DNA of 64,000 bases from CAYSFW01 sp050329935 (GCA_050329935.1 JBHJOI010000080.1:1-64000); one strand, 5' to 3'; counted from the stretch's first letter, positions 52,970 through 61,373 are shown. A program made the numbers and translations. The notes: generated from the letters alone by a model not told the origin.

Positions 52970-54646
52970 TCAACCCTCCGCGGCACGGCCTTTTTGCGGG
53001 AACAAGCCCCGCGGCCGCTTCTGAATGAACAAGATGATAAACACCAGCACCAGGATCTTGGCGAGCACCGCGCCAGACCAAGGCTCCATCAATTTGTTCA
53101 CAATCCCGAGGGTCAGACCTCCGACGAGTGTGCCCATTAGGTTGCCGACGCCGCCGAACACAACCACCAGAAACGAATCGATGATGTAGGCTTGACCGAG
53201 GTTTGGACCGACGTTGGTCAACTGACTGAGCGCGACGCCGGCGACGCCGGCAATGCCGGACCCGAGGCCGAACGTCAGTGCGTCGACCCGCCCGGATCTT
53301 ACCCCCATCGCCCGCGCCATCGCTCGATTCTGCGACACTGCGCGCACCTGCAAACCAAGGGTCGTGCGTCGCAACACCCAGTACAAACCCGCGAAAACGA
53401 TCAGACAAAAGGCAATGATGTAAAGACGGTTCAAGGTCAGCGAAAGCACGGCGTTGATTTCCAGTGAACCGGACATCCAACTCGGATTAGCAACCGGAAC
53501 GTTCTGTGGCGAAACCAAGGTCCGCACGAGTTGCTGCAGGATCAAGCTGACCCCGAACGTCGCGAGTAGCGTCTCAAGTGGTCTACCGTACAAAAAGCGA
53601 ATGACGCCGCGTTCGATCAGTATCCCGACGAGACCCGACACTACGAACGCCGCCGGTACCGCGAGGAGTAACGAGATATCGATGAATTGCGGGAGCCATT
53701 GCTGGATCATGTAGGTCGTATAGGCGCCCAGCATGATCAGTTCGCCATGTGCCATGTTGATCACCCCCATGACGCCGAAGGTAATCGCAAGCCCGATCGC
53801 GGCCAACACCAACACCGATCCAAGACTGACTCCGAAAAACAAGGTCTCGAGGCCGCCATAGAGCTTGAGTTTGCCCTCGATCGACATCAGCGCATCGCTC
53901 GCCGCGGCGATGACTTCAGCGCTGCCATTCGACTCCGCGAGCTCGGTGAGCTTCACCCGAACCGCCGGATGCAAACTGCCCCGCAGGATCTCAATCGCCG
54001 CGAGTTGTACCGAAGCATCGTCACTCCGCAGGTCGGAAACCGCGATCGCGGCCGCCATGACGTCTCGCACCTTGTCGTCGGCTTCGCGTCCGATCAGCCC
54101 GCGCAGCAGTTCAATCGTCTCCGGTTGCGGCCGGTCCAATACTTCGTTCACCGCCGTCAGGCGCAACCTGGCGTCCTCGTGATTGAGCTGAAGTCTCGAA
54201 ATTCCGGAGCGCAGTTGCGCCCTCAACGCGTTATTTACGGTAATTTTCGCGACATCATTCTCACTCACCGTCTCGGACCGTTCGCCCGTCAGCGCATCGT
54301 TGAACGACCTTGGGGCAGCGGAAGCCGATGCGATGATCACCGATTCAGTTTTGGGATGAAATAGCAGTCGGCTATCAAGCATCGCCTGTAATATGTCGAC
54401 CGCGCGCGCCGCCCCACTGGCGACGATAAGGTCTACCGCTTGCGATTTTTCAGTAAATGATTTTCCCGCCAGAAGTGGCAGTGATTCGGCCAGATCCTGG
54501 CCATCCGCGTGCGCCGCGTTCGGTCCAACCGAAGCCACTAGCAGGAGGATTATCAAGAGAACCCGCGTGATCAACGTAGTCCACGGTCGCGCCACGCCAT
54601 GGCCATCTACGTCGCCGGAGGGAAGTATGCGCCTGCAATTGCTCAT
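52970..54646 (-). CDS. urtB: Urea ABC transporter permease UrtB
   Basis: UrtB (558 residues) has a signal sequence (LITRVLLIILLLVASVGPNAAHA), a periplasmic HEAT-like domain of about 220 residues (for example SDDASVQLAAIEILRGSLHPAVR), then a LivH-like permease starting FFGVSLGSVLVLAAIGLAITFGVMGVINMAHGELIMLGAY. The long N-terminal domain is normal for UrtB and distinguishes it from LivH. It is 73 bp downstream of urtA. Confidence 0.95.
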   Translation of the reverse strand: MSNCRRILPSGDVDGHGVARPWTTLITRVLLIILLLVASVGPNAAHADGQDLAESLPLLAGKSFTEKSQAVDLIVASGAARAVDILQAMLDSRLLFHPKTESVIIASASAAPRSFNDALTGERSETVSENDVAKITVNNALRAQLRSGISRLQLNHEDARLRLTAVNEVLDRPQPETIELLRGLIGREADDKVRDVMAAAIAVSDLRSDDASVQLAAIEILRGSLHPAVRVKLTELAESNGSAEVIAAASDALMSIEGKLKLYGGLETLFFGVSLGSVLVLAAIGLAITFGVMGVINMAHGELIMLGAYTTYMIQQWLPQFIDISLLLAVPAAFVVSGLVGILIERGVIRFLYGRPLETLLATFGVSLILQQLVRTLVSPQNVPVANPSWMSGSLEINAVLSLTLNRLYIIAFCLIVFAGLYWVLRRTTLGLQVRAVSQNRAMARAMGVRSGRVDALTFGLGSGIAGVAGVALSQLTNVGPNLGQAYIIDSFLVVVFGGVGNLMGTLVGGLTLGIVNKLMEPWSGAVLAKILVLVFIILFIQKRPRGLFPQKGRAAEG

Positions 54647-54719
54647 GAATCGATATAACCGTTCAATCGGGCATGGGGGCGCCAGATGTTCCGGCGCCCG
54701 TTATTATGTCAACAGCCGA

Positions 54720-56009
54720 TCAGTAGTTTTGACCCGCGCACTTTTTGGTAACAGTGTTGTAGTTACCGCAGGCAATTGGCGCGGTCCAATCCGCGGTAAT
54801 GTCCTTTGAACCTTCCAGGAAATCCGACCACGCGTCTCCGGGAACTTCCTTCTCGGTTTTCCAGACGACCTCGAACTGTCCGTCGTCCTGAATTTCGCCA
54901 ATCAGTACCGGCTTGGTCAGGTGGTGGTTTGGCAACATCTTCGCGGTACCGCCGGTCATGTTCGGAACCTCGATACCGATCATCGCATCGACCACTTTAT
55001 CCACCTCGGTACTCTTGACCGCCTCGACGGCCTTGGCCCACATCTTGAAGCCGATGACGTGTGCTTCCATAGGGTCATTGGTCACGCGCTTCTTGTCCTT
55101 GATAAAGGCATGCCATTGGTCGATGAAGGCCTTGTTCGCCGGATCTTCCACACTCATGAAGTAGTTCCACGCGGCAAGGTGTCCAACGAGCGGTTTCGTA
55201 TCGATTCCGCTCAATTCCTCCTCGCCGACCGAGAACGCAACCACCGGAATGTCCGACGCTGAAATGCCCTGATTACCCAGTTCCTTGTAGAATGGGACGT
55301 TGGCGTCACCATTGATGGTCGACACCACGGCGGTCTTCTTGCCGGCGCTGCCGAATTTCTTGATGTCAGAAACGATACTCTGCCAGTCGGAGTGACCGAA
55401 CGGCGTGTAGTTGATCATGATGTCGTCGGCCTTGACCCCCTTAGCCTTGAGGTAGGCTTCGAGAATCTTGTTGGTCGTGCGCGGATAGACATAGTCCGTT
55501 CCGGCAAGCACCCACCGTTTGACACCCAGATCGTTCATAAGGTAGTCGACGGCCGGAATTGCCTGCTGGTTCGGCGCGGCCCCAGTGTAGAACACATTAC
55601 GAGACGATTCCTCGCCTTCATACTGCACCGGATAGAACAACAGTCCATTGAGCTCTTCAAACACCGGCAACACCGATTTGCGCGATACCGACGTCCAGCA
55701 ACCGAACACGACGTCGACTTTATCCTTGGTCAGTAACTCGCGCGCCTTTTCCGCGAACAGCGGCCAGTTCGAGGCCGGGTCGACAACAACTGCCTCGAGC
55801 TTCTTACCGAGCAACCCACCCTTTTTGTTCTGCTCGTCCACCAGCATCAGGACTGTGTCCTTCAGCGTGGTTTCGCTAATGGCCATTGTGCCTGAAAGCG
55901 AATGTAGTACACCTACCTTGATGGTGTCGGCGGCGCTCACCACACCACCGATTGCCACGCCATACGCCGCGACCGCGGCGAGCGCAAGTCCCTTCACAGA
56001 AAATTTCAT
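54720..56009 (-). CDS. urtA: Urea ABC transporter substrate-binding protein UrtA
   Basis: The 429-residue periplasmic binding protein has a signal peptide ending near ISAAD (GLALAAVAAYGVAIGGVVSA). The mature part starts TIKVGVLHSLSGTMAISET, then DVVFGCWTSVSRKSVLPVFEELNGLLFYPVQYEGEE and GTDYVYPRTTNKILEAYLK, all strongly diagnostic of UrtA. It follows the TorF-like porin by 61 bp. The set suggests scavenging of dilute urea; nitrogen control is expected, but I found no convincing sigma-54 promoter. Confidence 0.97.
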   Translation of the reverse strand: MKFSVKGLALAAVAAYGVAIGGVVSAADTIKVGVLHSLSGTMAISETTLKDTVLMLVDEQNKKGGLLGKKLEAVVVDPASNWPLFAEKARELLTKDKVDVVFGCWTSVSRKSVLPVFEELNGLLFYPVQYEGEESSRNVFYTGAAPNQQAIPAVDYLMNDLGVKRWVLAGTDYVYPRTTNKILEAYLKAKGVKADDIMINYTPFGHSDWQSIVSDIKKFGSAGKKTAVVSTINGDANVPFYKELGNQGISASDIPVVAFSVGEEELSGIDTKPLVGHLAAWNYFMSVEDPANKAFIDQWHAFIKDKKRVTNDPMEAHVIGFKMWAKAVEAVKSTEVDKVVDAMIGIEVPNMTGGTAKMLPNHHLTKPVLIGEIQDDGQFEVVWKTEKEVPGDAWSDFLEGSKDITADWTAPIACGNYNTVTKKCAGQNY

Positions 56010-56070
56010 GATCTACCTCTTGGAGTCACGTTTTGCAAACAAATTGGTGCAGATACGACCACGCATCCGC

Positions 56071-56751
56071 TCAGAGATCGAAACTCAGGCTGTAGGAAAC
56101 CACGAACAACGGATCTTCGTTGACCTCGTAGTCATCCGACATGGCCTTGCTCAATTTGAAATTAAGACTGTCAGTCGCGTTGAAATCGAGCGTGATGTGC
56201 GACCAGAGTCCATCACCGTCGTTGGTTGCGTTCCCATAAGTCACGCCAAACTTTCCGAACTCGTAGCCCAGCGTATAGTAAAGGCTGTCTTCCAGCGCAT
56301 CATTGGCGCCTATGAGGGCCTTGGCGCTAAACCCGCCATAACCGACCCCAAGCACGACCTCGGCAAGGTCCGTATCCGAAATACTCACGTCGGATCCCGG
56401 CGGCAGCGGTAGCGCTTCATCCTCGGCGCTAGGATAAAAATAGGCTACATAGGAGGCATCGTAGGAAAATCCACCGATCTCGCCGCCGTAACCTAAATAA
56501 AGATCGAACTCACTGGAATTGTCGAACCAGCCTTCACTTGATCCCCAAATGCCTGCATAAAAGCCGCTTTCATGGGAGTAGTCCAGCGATCCCGATACGG
56601 CTGGACTTGGGTCGCTTATATTGAGACCTCGCCAGAAGTACATATTGCTTGCGGCGAAACTCGCGGAAATATCCGCGTATGCCGTCGGCGCGCCCATCGT
56701 ACCGATGCCCATAATAGCGACCGCCGTTGCCAGTATTGCTTTCTTACTCAT
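56071..56751 (-). CDS. TorF-family putative outer-membrane porin
   Basis: The 226-residue protein has a signal peptide (AILATAVAIMGIGTMGAPTAYA) followed by alternating beta strands, many with aromatic ends: ASNMYFWRGLNISDPSPAVSGSLDY, GFYAGIWGSSEGWFDNSSEFDLYLGYGG, and a C-terminal VSYSLSFDL with a terminal hydrophobic residue as in outer-membrane barrels. The fit is to the TIGR02001/TorF group. Its place directly before urtA suggests it lets urea or related small solutes cross the outer membrane, which is inferred. Confidence 0.82.
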   Translation of the reverse strand: MSKKAILATAVAIMGIGTMGAPTAYADISASFAASNMYFWRGLNISDPSPAVSGSLDYSHESGFYAGIWGSSEGWFDNSSEFDLYLGYGGEIGGFSYDASYVAYFYPSAEDEALPLPPGSDVSISDTDLAEVVLGVGYGGFSAKALIGANDALEDSLYYTLGYEFGKFGVTYGNATNDGDGLWSHITLDFNATDSLNFKLSKAMSDDYEVNEDPLFVVSYSLSFDL

Positions 56752-57336
56752 AGGTCTCTTGATCTCCTCGATTTTATTAGAGCGAACTCAACAAATCGTC
56801 ACGATGCCGCGCCGATAAATATCCAAGGCTTTTTCCAGGCAGTTCCGATTTATTGTCGGAACGTTACTTAGCAACTCGTATGCCAAATACGACAAGCCGG
56901 GTTTGTGGCGCTTTTTCTACGCTTCGGTGGCTAAAAAGGTACGGGTGGGACACATTTAAGTGCGACGCGTCTGCGTAGCGCACCAGGACAGTGCGTTGAT
57001 CGGATTTGGCACTTCGTGAAAAGCGGAATGCCTTCGCTGCTAGCGTCTCATCAACGGTCACGACGGACGCGAAAGCCTTGGCACAGTCGGTTCTGAGCGC
57101 CAAGCCATGACGAGTGAAGACAGGGGCACTCGATAATAGACCCAATCAGGCCATTACCAGCGGGGTGACCGGGATGCGCCGTGACTTAAATATACCGATA
57201 ATGCCGGGTTCAGATGGGGGCGCCGCACGGGTTGGGTAGACGGAAGCGGCGGCGACAGGGACGGCTTCAAGGCGCCTCCTCCCAACCCTGCCTAGAGCGG
57301 CTTTTATCTTCCTGGGCGGCATCCTCGCCGTGAAAG
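56752..57336. other. Intergenic region between the Nudix gene and the porin
   Basis: The 585 bp carry the inverted repeat at 56842-56862 and, at the right end, copy C of the composite repeat (57181-57337). Between them (56870-57180) I see only short frames without protein character. Gene calls here would be shadows. Confidence 0.55.
56842..56862. promoter_or_regulatory. Inverted repeat upstream of the porin-urt block
   Basis: GTTCCGA (56842-56848) and TCGGAAC (56856-56862) are perfect inverted arms around TTTATTG, about 90 bases before the porin start. No T-run follows on the minus strand, so it looks more like an operator than a terminator. Confidence 0.5.
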
Positions 57337-57337
57337 T
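57181..57337 (-). repeat. Composite intergenic repeat, copy C
   Basis: Read on the minus strand, it starts ACTTTCACGGCGAGGATG and agrees with copy A at 32 of the first 39 bases from CTTTCA. A GGGTTGGG...CTACCCAACCC mirror follows, and the tail ends CGGTATATTTAAGTCAC. Its outer end coincides with the last base of the Nudix stop codon, so the element reaches exactly to the gene end. Confidence 0.72.
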
Positions 57338-58218
57338 TAGACCGAGACGTCGACAACGAAACCGGTCGACCCGCGCAGCGCTACCAGCACGGCATGACGC
57401 TGCTCGGGCGTCAGATCGAGGTCGCCCCGGCGTAGCAGGCAGTCGATAATGACCAGATTGCAATTGGGTTTGAAGTCACGCGTGCCGGCAACCGTGCGCG
57501 CGACTCTCTCCAAAGGCCAGCGCTCGAATGCATCGACTTCGCCATCCTGATTGACGGGCGTCAACGCCTCCGGAAGTAACAGATCGAAGATGAATATCGT
57601 GTCCTGTTTCAGGCCCTTGTCGCCGTCGGTGCGGTATCGCAACTGACCGACAAATTCAGCCTGTGCGGCGAGCCACGAGGGTATTCCGGCCTCCTCGGCG
57701 CATTCCTTGGCAACGTTGTCCCGCAACGACAGATTCGCCGGTTGTCCGCCCGCGGCCAGGTGATCGAGCATGCCCGGAAAATTTGGCCGATCAAGCGCGC
57801 GTCGCGCCACCCACATCTCGAGTCCGCGCTCGGTTTGCACCAAACCGTTGACATGGATCCCATGGGCAGGCAGCCCGAAATACACCACCGCGGCACGTTC
57901 GAGCTCAAACAGTGTCGGTGCTTGCCAGCCGTGGCTGATCGCGTAGGTCTCGCCATACCAGCCTTGAATCACACCCCGCGCGCGCAGATCTTCCACGACC
58001 TCCGCCAGGGCTTGGCTGCGGGTCCTCGGCTCCGCGAGCTCGGTGCGCAGACGCACATCCGTGGGCGTAACCGAAAATACGCGCGGAAACGCTGTCAGTG
58101 CATCCGCGAAGGCGTGTCGGACCCAACCGATCTGGCGCGCACCGACGATGAAGGGCCGATAGCGCTCCTGGTGACAGCGATTCGACTCCTCGATCCGACT
58201 CAGAAACCCTTGCAACAT
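57337..58218 (-). CDS. DUF4743/Nudix hydrolase
   Basis: The 293-residue protein has an N-terminal DUF4743 domain (FIVGARQIGWVRHAFADAL and the GVIQGWYGETYAI region) and a C-terminal Nudix domain with GGQPANLSLRDNVAKECAEEAGI as the Nudix box. The box departs from consensus: KEC replaces REL, as usual in this subfamily. Fungal and plant relatives dephosphorylate oxidised thiamine derivatives. No partner gene lies next to it on the same strand within 100 bp. Confidence 0.85.
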   Translation of the reverse strand: MLQGFLSRIEESNRCHQERYRPFIVGARQIGWVRHAFADALTAFPRVFSVTPTDVRLRTELAEPRTRSQALAEVVEDLRARGVIQGWYGETYAISHGWQAPTLFELERAAVVYFGLPAHGIHVNGLVQTERGLEMWVARRALDRPNFPGMLDHLAAGGQPANLSLRDNVAKECAEEAGIPSWLAAQAEFVGQLRYRTDGDKGLKQDTIFIFDLLLPEALTPVNQDGEVDAFERWPLERVARTVAGTRDFKPNCNLVIIDCLLRRGDLDLTPEQRHAVLVALRGSTGFVVDVSV

Positions 58219-58268
58219 GCCGCGCCCTCCAATGGTGGTCGGGGCATTATGGAGAGAATGGCGGGCAG

Positions 58269-58294
58269 TAAAAAGCCCGCCAAGGCGGGCTTTC
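58269..58294 (-). terminator. Terminator after DUF3501
   Basis: AAAGCCCGCC (58272-58281) and GGCGGGCTTT (58284-58293) form a perfect stem. On the minus strand the stem is followed by the T-rich GGGCTTTTTACTG, giving a standard Rho-independent terminator about 30 bases past the DUF3501 stop. Confidence 0.85.
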
Positions 58295-58320
58295 AGCTTG
58301 TGTCGACCGAAGTAAGCGCG

Positions 58321-58905
58321 TCAGTTCACGAGATCCTTGATCAAGCTACCGCGACTTTCCGCCCCAAGTTCCACTTCATGACGGTAGTTCGCGTGGTCAA
58401 TCCCAACGAGAATCGTTTCACCATCGCGAGCACTGTTGATCATTTCCGGACTGAGTTCGAAACGCAAAAAATGCACGCTGGAGGTCTTGGTGTCGTTCTC
58501 GCGCTCGAGATCCTCGTCCGCGATCGCATAGCTGCGCGCGTGCGCGCCGATCTGCACGTAGGTAACATCCTCGATTCCGATCAACCGCGACAGCTCGACC
58601 TTGCGCTCCTCCGGATCGGGAAACTCCACCATCATCGTCGCCTTGAAGTTAGTGCCATCCGGAATCAGCGGATTGTAGGCTTCAAGCTCCTCCTGGATGC
58701 CAGCCGCCTCGAAGATGCGCTCAACCCGCAGCATTTCCTGAACCTGGTATTGCACGATCAGGCGATCCTCGAAGTGCAGGGTCACGCTGGGTCCGACCGC
58801 GATGTTTCGGGGCTTCTTATGCGCCATCACCGTTCGGCGAAATTCCGGGCGCGTCACGGCGTATTGCTCCAGACTCATCAGGTCTTCACGCGTCAGTTTT
58901 TGCAT
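58321..58905 (-). CDS. DUF3501 protein
   Basis: The 194-residue protein starts MQKLTREDLMSLEQYAVTRPEFRRTVMAHKKPR, the family N-terminus, and contains VGPSVTLHFEDRLIVQYQVQEMLRVERIFE and the central IPDGTNFKATMMVEFPDPEERKVEL. Function is unknown. DUF3501 proteins are repeatedly found beside Fe-S oxidoreductases and rubrerythrin, as here, suggesting a shared role in redox or oxidative-stress handling. The ATG at 58905 is preferred to the one five codons earlier. Confidence 0.88.
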   Translation of the reverse strand: MQKLTREDLMSLEQYAVTRPEFRRTVMAHKKPRNIAVGPSVTLHFEDRLIVQYQVQEMLRVERIFEAAGIQEELEAYNPLIPDGTNFKATMMVEFPDPEERKVELSRLIGIEDVTYVQIGAHARSYAIADEDLERENDTKTSSVHFLRFELSPEMINSARDGETILVGIDHANYRHEVELGAESRGSLIKDLVN

Positions 58906-58962
58906 CGTTGAGTACCTCATTTTTTGATCTTTAACTTGGATTGGAGCGCGGCTTGAACCGCA

Positions 58963-60309
58963 TCAGATCCCATAGGCAAGGCGAATCAGGGTCAACGGGT
59001 GCTCCGCCTCGGTGCCGTTATTCGCGCCATGGGCGATCTGGGTGCCCGCCATCGGGCAGTCGCTGCCGTAGTGATCGGGTTGTCCGGATTTGACCTTGTT
59101 GACAATTGGCCGACAGATCTTCATCGACAGCTCATGAAATTCGGACTTCACCGCGTACGTTCCGTCATGGCCGGAACAGCGCTCGTAGAGTTCGATGGTC
59201 GTATCCGGCACCAGCTGCAACAGATCGCGGGTTTTCAGGCCAATGTTCTGCACCCGCAGATGGCAGGAAGCGTGATAGCCGACCTTGCCGAGCGATTTCT
59301 TGAAATCGGTTTTCAACAAGCCTTCCTTGTTTCGCAGCATCAGGTATTCGAATGGATCGAAGATATGCTGGCGGACCGTGGCGACGCCCGGGTCATCCGG
59401 GAACATCAGCGGCAGTTCCTGCTTGAACATCAGCACACACGACGGCACCGGCGCGACGATATCCCAGCCCGCCTCGATCATTTTCAGCAGCGACGGAATG
59501 TTCGCATTCTTGGCGCGCTCGACCGCGGCGAGATCGCCCAGCTCAAGCTTTGGCATACCGCAGCATTGTTCCTTTTCCGCGAGCGTCGTGGCGATTCCGT
59601 TGTGCTCGAATACCGCCACCAGATCCTCAACCACCTGTGGCGAGTTGCGGTTGCCGTAGCAGGTCGTGAACACTGCGGCTTTGCCGCGGGTACGTCCAAC
59701 CGGCACGGCGTCCGCATGATTTGAAACGTGCCCGGCCAAGCGTTTGCGCGCGGAATCGCTGTGGTAGGTCGGAATGGCGGCCGCATGGTGCACGCCTAGA
59801 ACCTTCTCCAGGCCCTTGCGGAAGGCCGAATTTTTGTTCGCGGCGTTCACCAAACCCGCAACGACGGGGATTCCGGCCAGGTTACCGACTGTGTCGGTGG
59901 AGGTTAAAATCTTGTCGCGCTTCAGCACCTCACCTTTCTTGAACTTGACCGCCTTGGCGCGCAACATCAGGTGCGGGTAGTCAACATTCCACTCGTGCGG
60001 CGGCACGTAGGGACATTTGGTCATGTAACAGAGGTCGCAGAGATAACACTGATCCACGACCTTCCAATAATCCTTCTTGTCGACGCCATCGACCTCCATG
60101 GTCGTCGATTCGTCGACCAGATCGAACAGGGTGGGAAAACTCTGGCACAGACTCACGCAACGACGACAGCCGTGACAGATATCGAAAACCCGCTCCAATT
60201 CCTTGTTTAGCGACTCTTCGTTATAGAAATCCGGGCTTCTCCAATCGAGTGGATGCCGGGTGGGCGCCTCGAGATTGCCCTCGCGAATGCCTTCAGTCGG
60301 TTGCGCCAT
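58963..60309 (-). CDS. Two-[4Fe-4S] oxidoreductase (GlpC/heterodisulfide-reductase-like)
   Basis: The 448-residue protein has two ferredoxin motifs near residues 45-110, CHGCRRCVSLCQSFP and CYLCDLCYMTKCPYVPP. The C-terminal part resembles the CCG domains of HdrB, GlpC and LutA. One CCG motif is intact (EKEQCCGMPKLELG); the second is altered to CSGHDGTY after CHLRVQNIG. No flavin domain or membrane helix is seen, so it should be a soluble or peripheral electron carrier with an unidentified partner. It lies 57 bp before DUF3501 and about 200 bp after rubrerythrin. Confidence 0.87.
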   Translation of the reverse strand: MAQPTEGIREGNLEAPTRHPLDWRSPDFYNEESLNKELERVFDICHGCRRCVSLCQSFPTLFDLVDESTTMEVDGVDKKDYWKVVDQCYLCDLCYMTKCPYVPPHEWNVDYPHLMLRAKAVKFKKGEVLKRDKILTSTDTVGNLAGIPVVAGLVNAANKNSAFRKGLEKVLGVHHAAAIPTYHSDSARKRLAGHVSNHADAVPVGRTRGKAAVFTTCYGNRNSPQVVEDLVAVFEHNGIATTLAEKEQCCGMPKLELGDLAAVERAKNANIPSLLKMIEAGWDIVAPVPSCVLMFKQELPLMFPDDPGVATVRQHIFDPFEYLMLRNKEGLLKTDFKKSLGKVGYHASCHLRVQNIGLKTRDLLQLVPDTTIELYERCSGHDGTYAVKSEFHELSMKICRPIVNKVKSGQPDHYGSDCPMAGTQIAHGANNGTEAEHPLTLIRLAYGI

Positions 60310-60466
60310 CTTGGTTCTCCATTGCGTCGTTCAGGTTCGATCCAATCCCGCGTCCGCATTCCCACGTACCGCCTTTCGACGAACGCAGTCTGGGCCGGAG
60401 TCCGGTATCACAAATGCCGGAAACCGCGATAAGCCAAGTGGTGGTAGAGGATTCGACGGGTTCCGG

Positions 60467-60500
60467 AAAAAACGCAAGGCGGCCAAGCGGCCGCCTTGCG
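60467..60500 (-). terminator. Terminator of the rubrerythrin gene
   Basis: On the minus strand CGCAAGGCGGC and GCCGCCTTGCG form a perfect 11-bp stem (60500-60490 with 60483-60473) around a 6-base loop, followed at once by six T residues (60472-60467). It lies 12 bases after the rubrerythrin stop, so the Fe-S/DUF3501 genes downstream need their own promoter or read-through. Confidence 0.92.
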
Positions 60501-60512
60501 CAAAGACTGATG

Positions 60513-60932
60513 TTACTCCATCGAGTCCAGGGCTTTCTGGAAACGGTTGGCGTGCGAACGCTCAGCCTTTGCCAGCGTCTCGAACCAGTCCGCGATTTCG
60601 TCAAAGCCTTCGTCGCGAGCCGTCCTCGCCATGCCGGGGTACATATCGGTGTACTCGTGAGTCTCACCGGCAATGGAGGCCTTCAGGTTGTCGGAGGTCG
60701 CGCCAATCGGCATACCCGTCGCCGGATCGCCGACTTCCTCAAGGTACTCAAGGTGGCCGTGAGCGTGTCCGGTTTCGCCTTCGGCGGTCGAGCGAAATAC
60801 CGCGGCGACGTCGTTGTAGCCTTCAACATCCGCTTTTGCCGCGAAATACAGATAGCGACGGTTCGCTTGCGATTCGCCCGCGAAGGCCTCTTTCAGACTC
60901 GACTCGGTTTTGCTGCCTTTCAGAGCTGTCAT
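60513..60932 (-). CDS. Rubrerythrin (diiron domain only)
   Basis: The 139-residue protein is a four-helix ferritin-like diiron protein: ESQANRRYLYF, EGETGHAHGHLEYL, AGETHEYTDMYPGMA and ETLAKAERSHANRF provide the Glu/His ligands in ExxH-type pairs. The C-terminal rubredoxin domain of classical rubrerythrin is absent, so electrons must come from another protein, perhaps the neighbouring Fe-S oxidoreductase. Rubrerythrins reduce hydrogen peroxide. The ATG at 60932 follows AAGGAG; the TTG two codons earlier is less likely. Confidence 0.93.
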   Translation of the reverse strand: MTALKGSKTESSLKEAFAGESQANRRYLYFAAKADVEGYNDVAAVFRSTAEGETGHAHGHLEYLEEVGDPATGMPIGATSDNLKASIAGETHEYTDMYPGMARTARDEGFDEIADWFETLAKAERSHANRFQKALDSME

Positions 60933-60975
60933 ATTCAATCTCCTTGTTGGTTGAAAATCAGGTTGTTACGAATGG

Positions 60976-61030
60976 TTTAGACTTGGTCTAAAACGTGGCG
61001 GAATGTTAGCCGAATTAACCCCAGAGTCAA
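60976..61030 (-). promoter_or_regulatory. Rubrerythrin promoter and operator
   Basis: On the minus strand TTGACT (61030-61025), a 16-bp spacer and TAACAT (61008-61003) point to a start near 60996. Directly downstream, TTTAGAC (60976-60982) and GTCTAAA (60986-60992) form a perfect 7-bp inverted repeat with a 3-base centre. A repressor bound there would block the first transcribed bases. Confidence 0.66.
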
Positions 61031-61077
61031 GTCAATTAATCCCTGGAGCGATTCAATCCCGCTGGACCGCGCGCCGT

Positions 61078-61130
61078 TTGACCCTTCCCCTATTTACCAT
61101 TAGGTTAACGCATCTTCCTTAGCCGTTAAC
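61078..61130 (+). promoter_or_regulatory. xseB-ispA-dxs promoter with inverted repeat
   Basis: TTGACC (61078-61083), a 17-bp spacer and TAGGTT (61101-61106) form a plausible promoter. GTTAACG (61104-61110) and CGTTAAC (61124-61130) are perfect inverted arms 13 bp apart; the left arm overlaps the -10 and the right arm ends 12 bases before the xseB ATG. Confidence 0.5.
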
Positions 61131-61142
61131 AAGTCCAAGACT

Positions 61143-61373
61143 ATGAGCACAGAGACGGTCGACGGTCTCGACTTTGAGCAGGCGCTGACCGCGCTACAAC
61201 AACTGGTCGAACGGATGGAAACCGGAAAACTCACTCTGGAAGACAGCCTGGCGGAGTACGAACGCGGGGTGCGGCTGTCGCAGCGATGCCAGTCCCTGCT
61301 CGACACCGCAGAGCAACGGGTGCGCATCCTGATGGATAACAAACAACTGGCCGATCTCGATGAAAAACCCTGA
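61143..61373 (+). CDS. xseB: Exodeoxyribonuclease VII small subunit
   Basis: The 76-residue protein matches XseB: FEQALTALQQLVERMETGKLTLEDSLAEYERGVRLSQRCQSLLDTAEQRVRIL is the helical-hairpin domain. XseB pairs with XseA, encoded elsewhere, to degrade single-stranded DNA. It starts the xseB-ispA-dxs operon, a standard gammaproteobacterial arrangement. Confidence 0.96.
   Translation: MSTETVDGLDFEQALTALQQLVERMETGKLTLEDSLAEYERGVRLSQRCQSLLDTAEQRVRILMDNKQLADLDEKP

Noticed and set aside
56010..56070. Sigma-54 promoter before urtA
   Set aside because: A TGCAC...TTGCA pair exists, but the spacing is off by about three bases and one invariant G is missing.
56864..57145. Minus-strand 93-codon frame
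   Set aside because: It lies in gene-free DNA beside a repeat, with no ribosome-binding site and no protein-like pattern.
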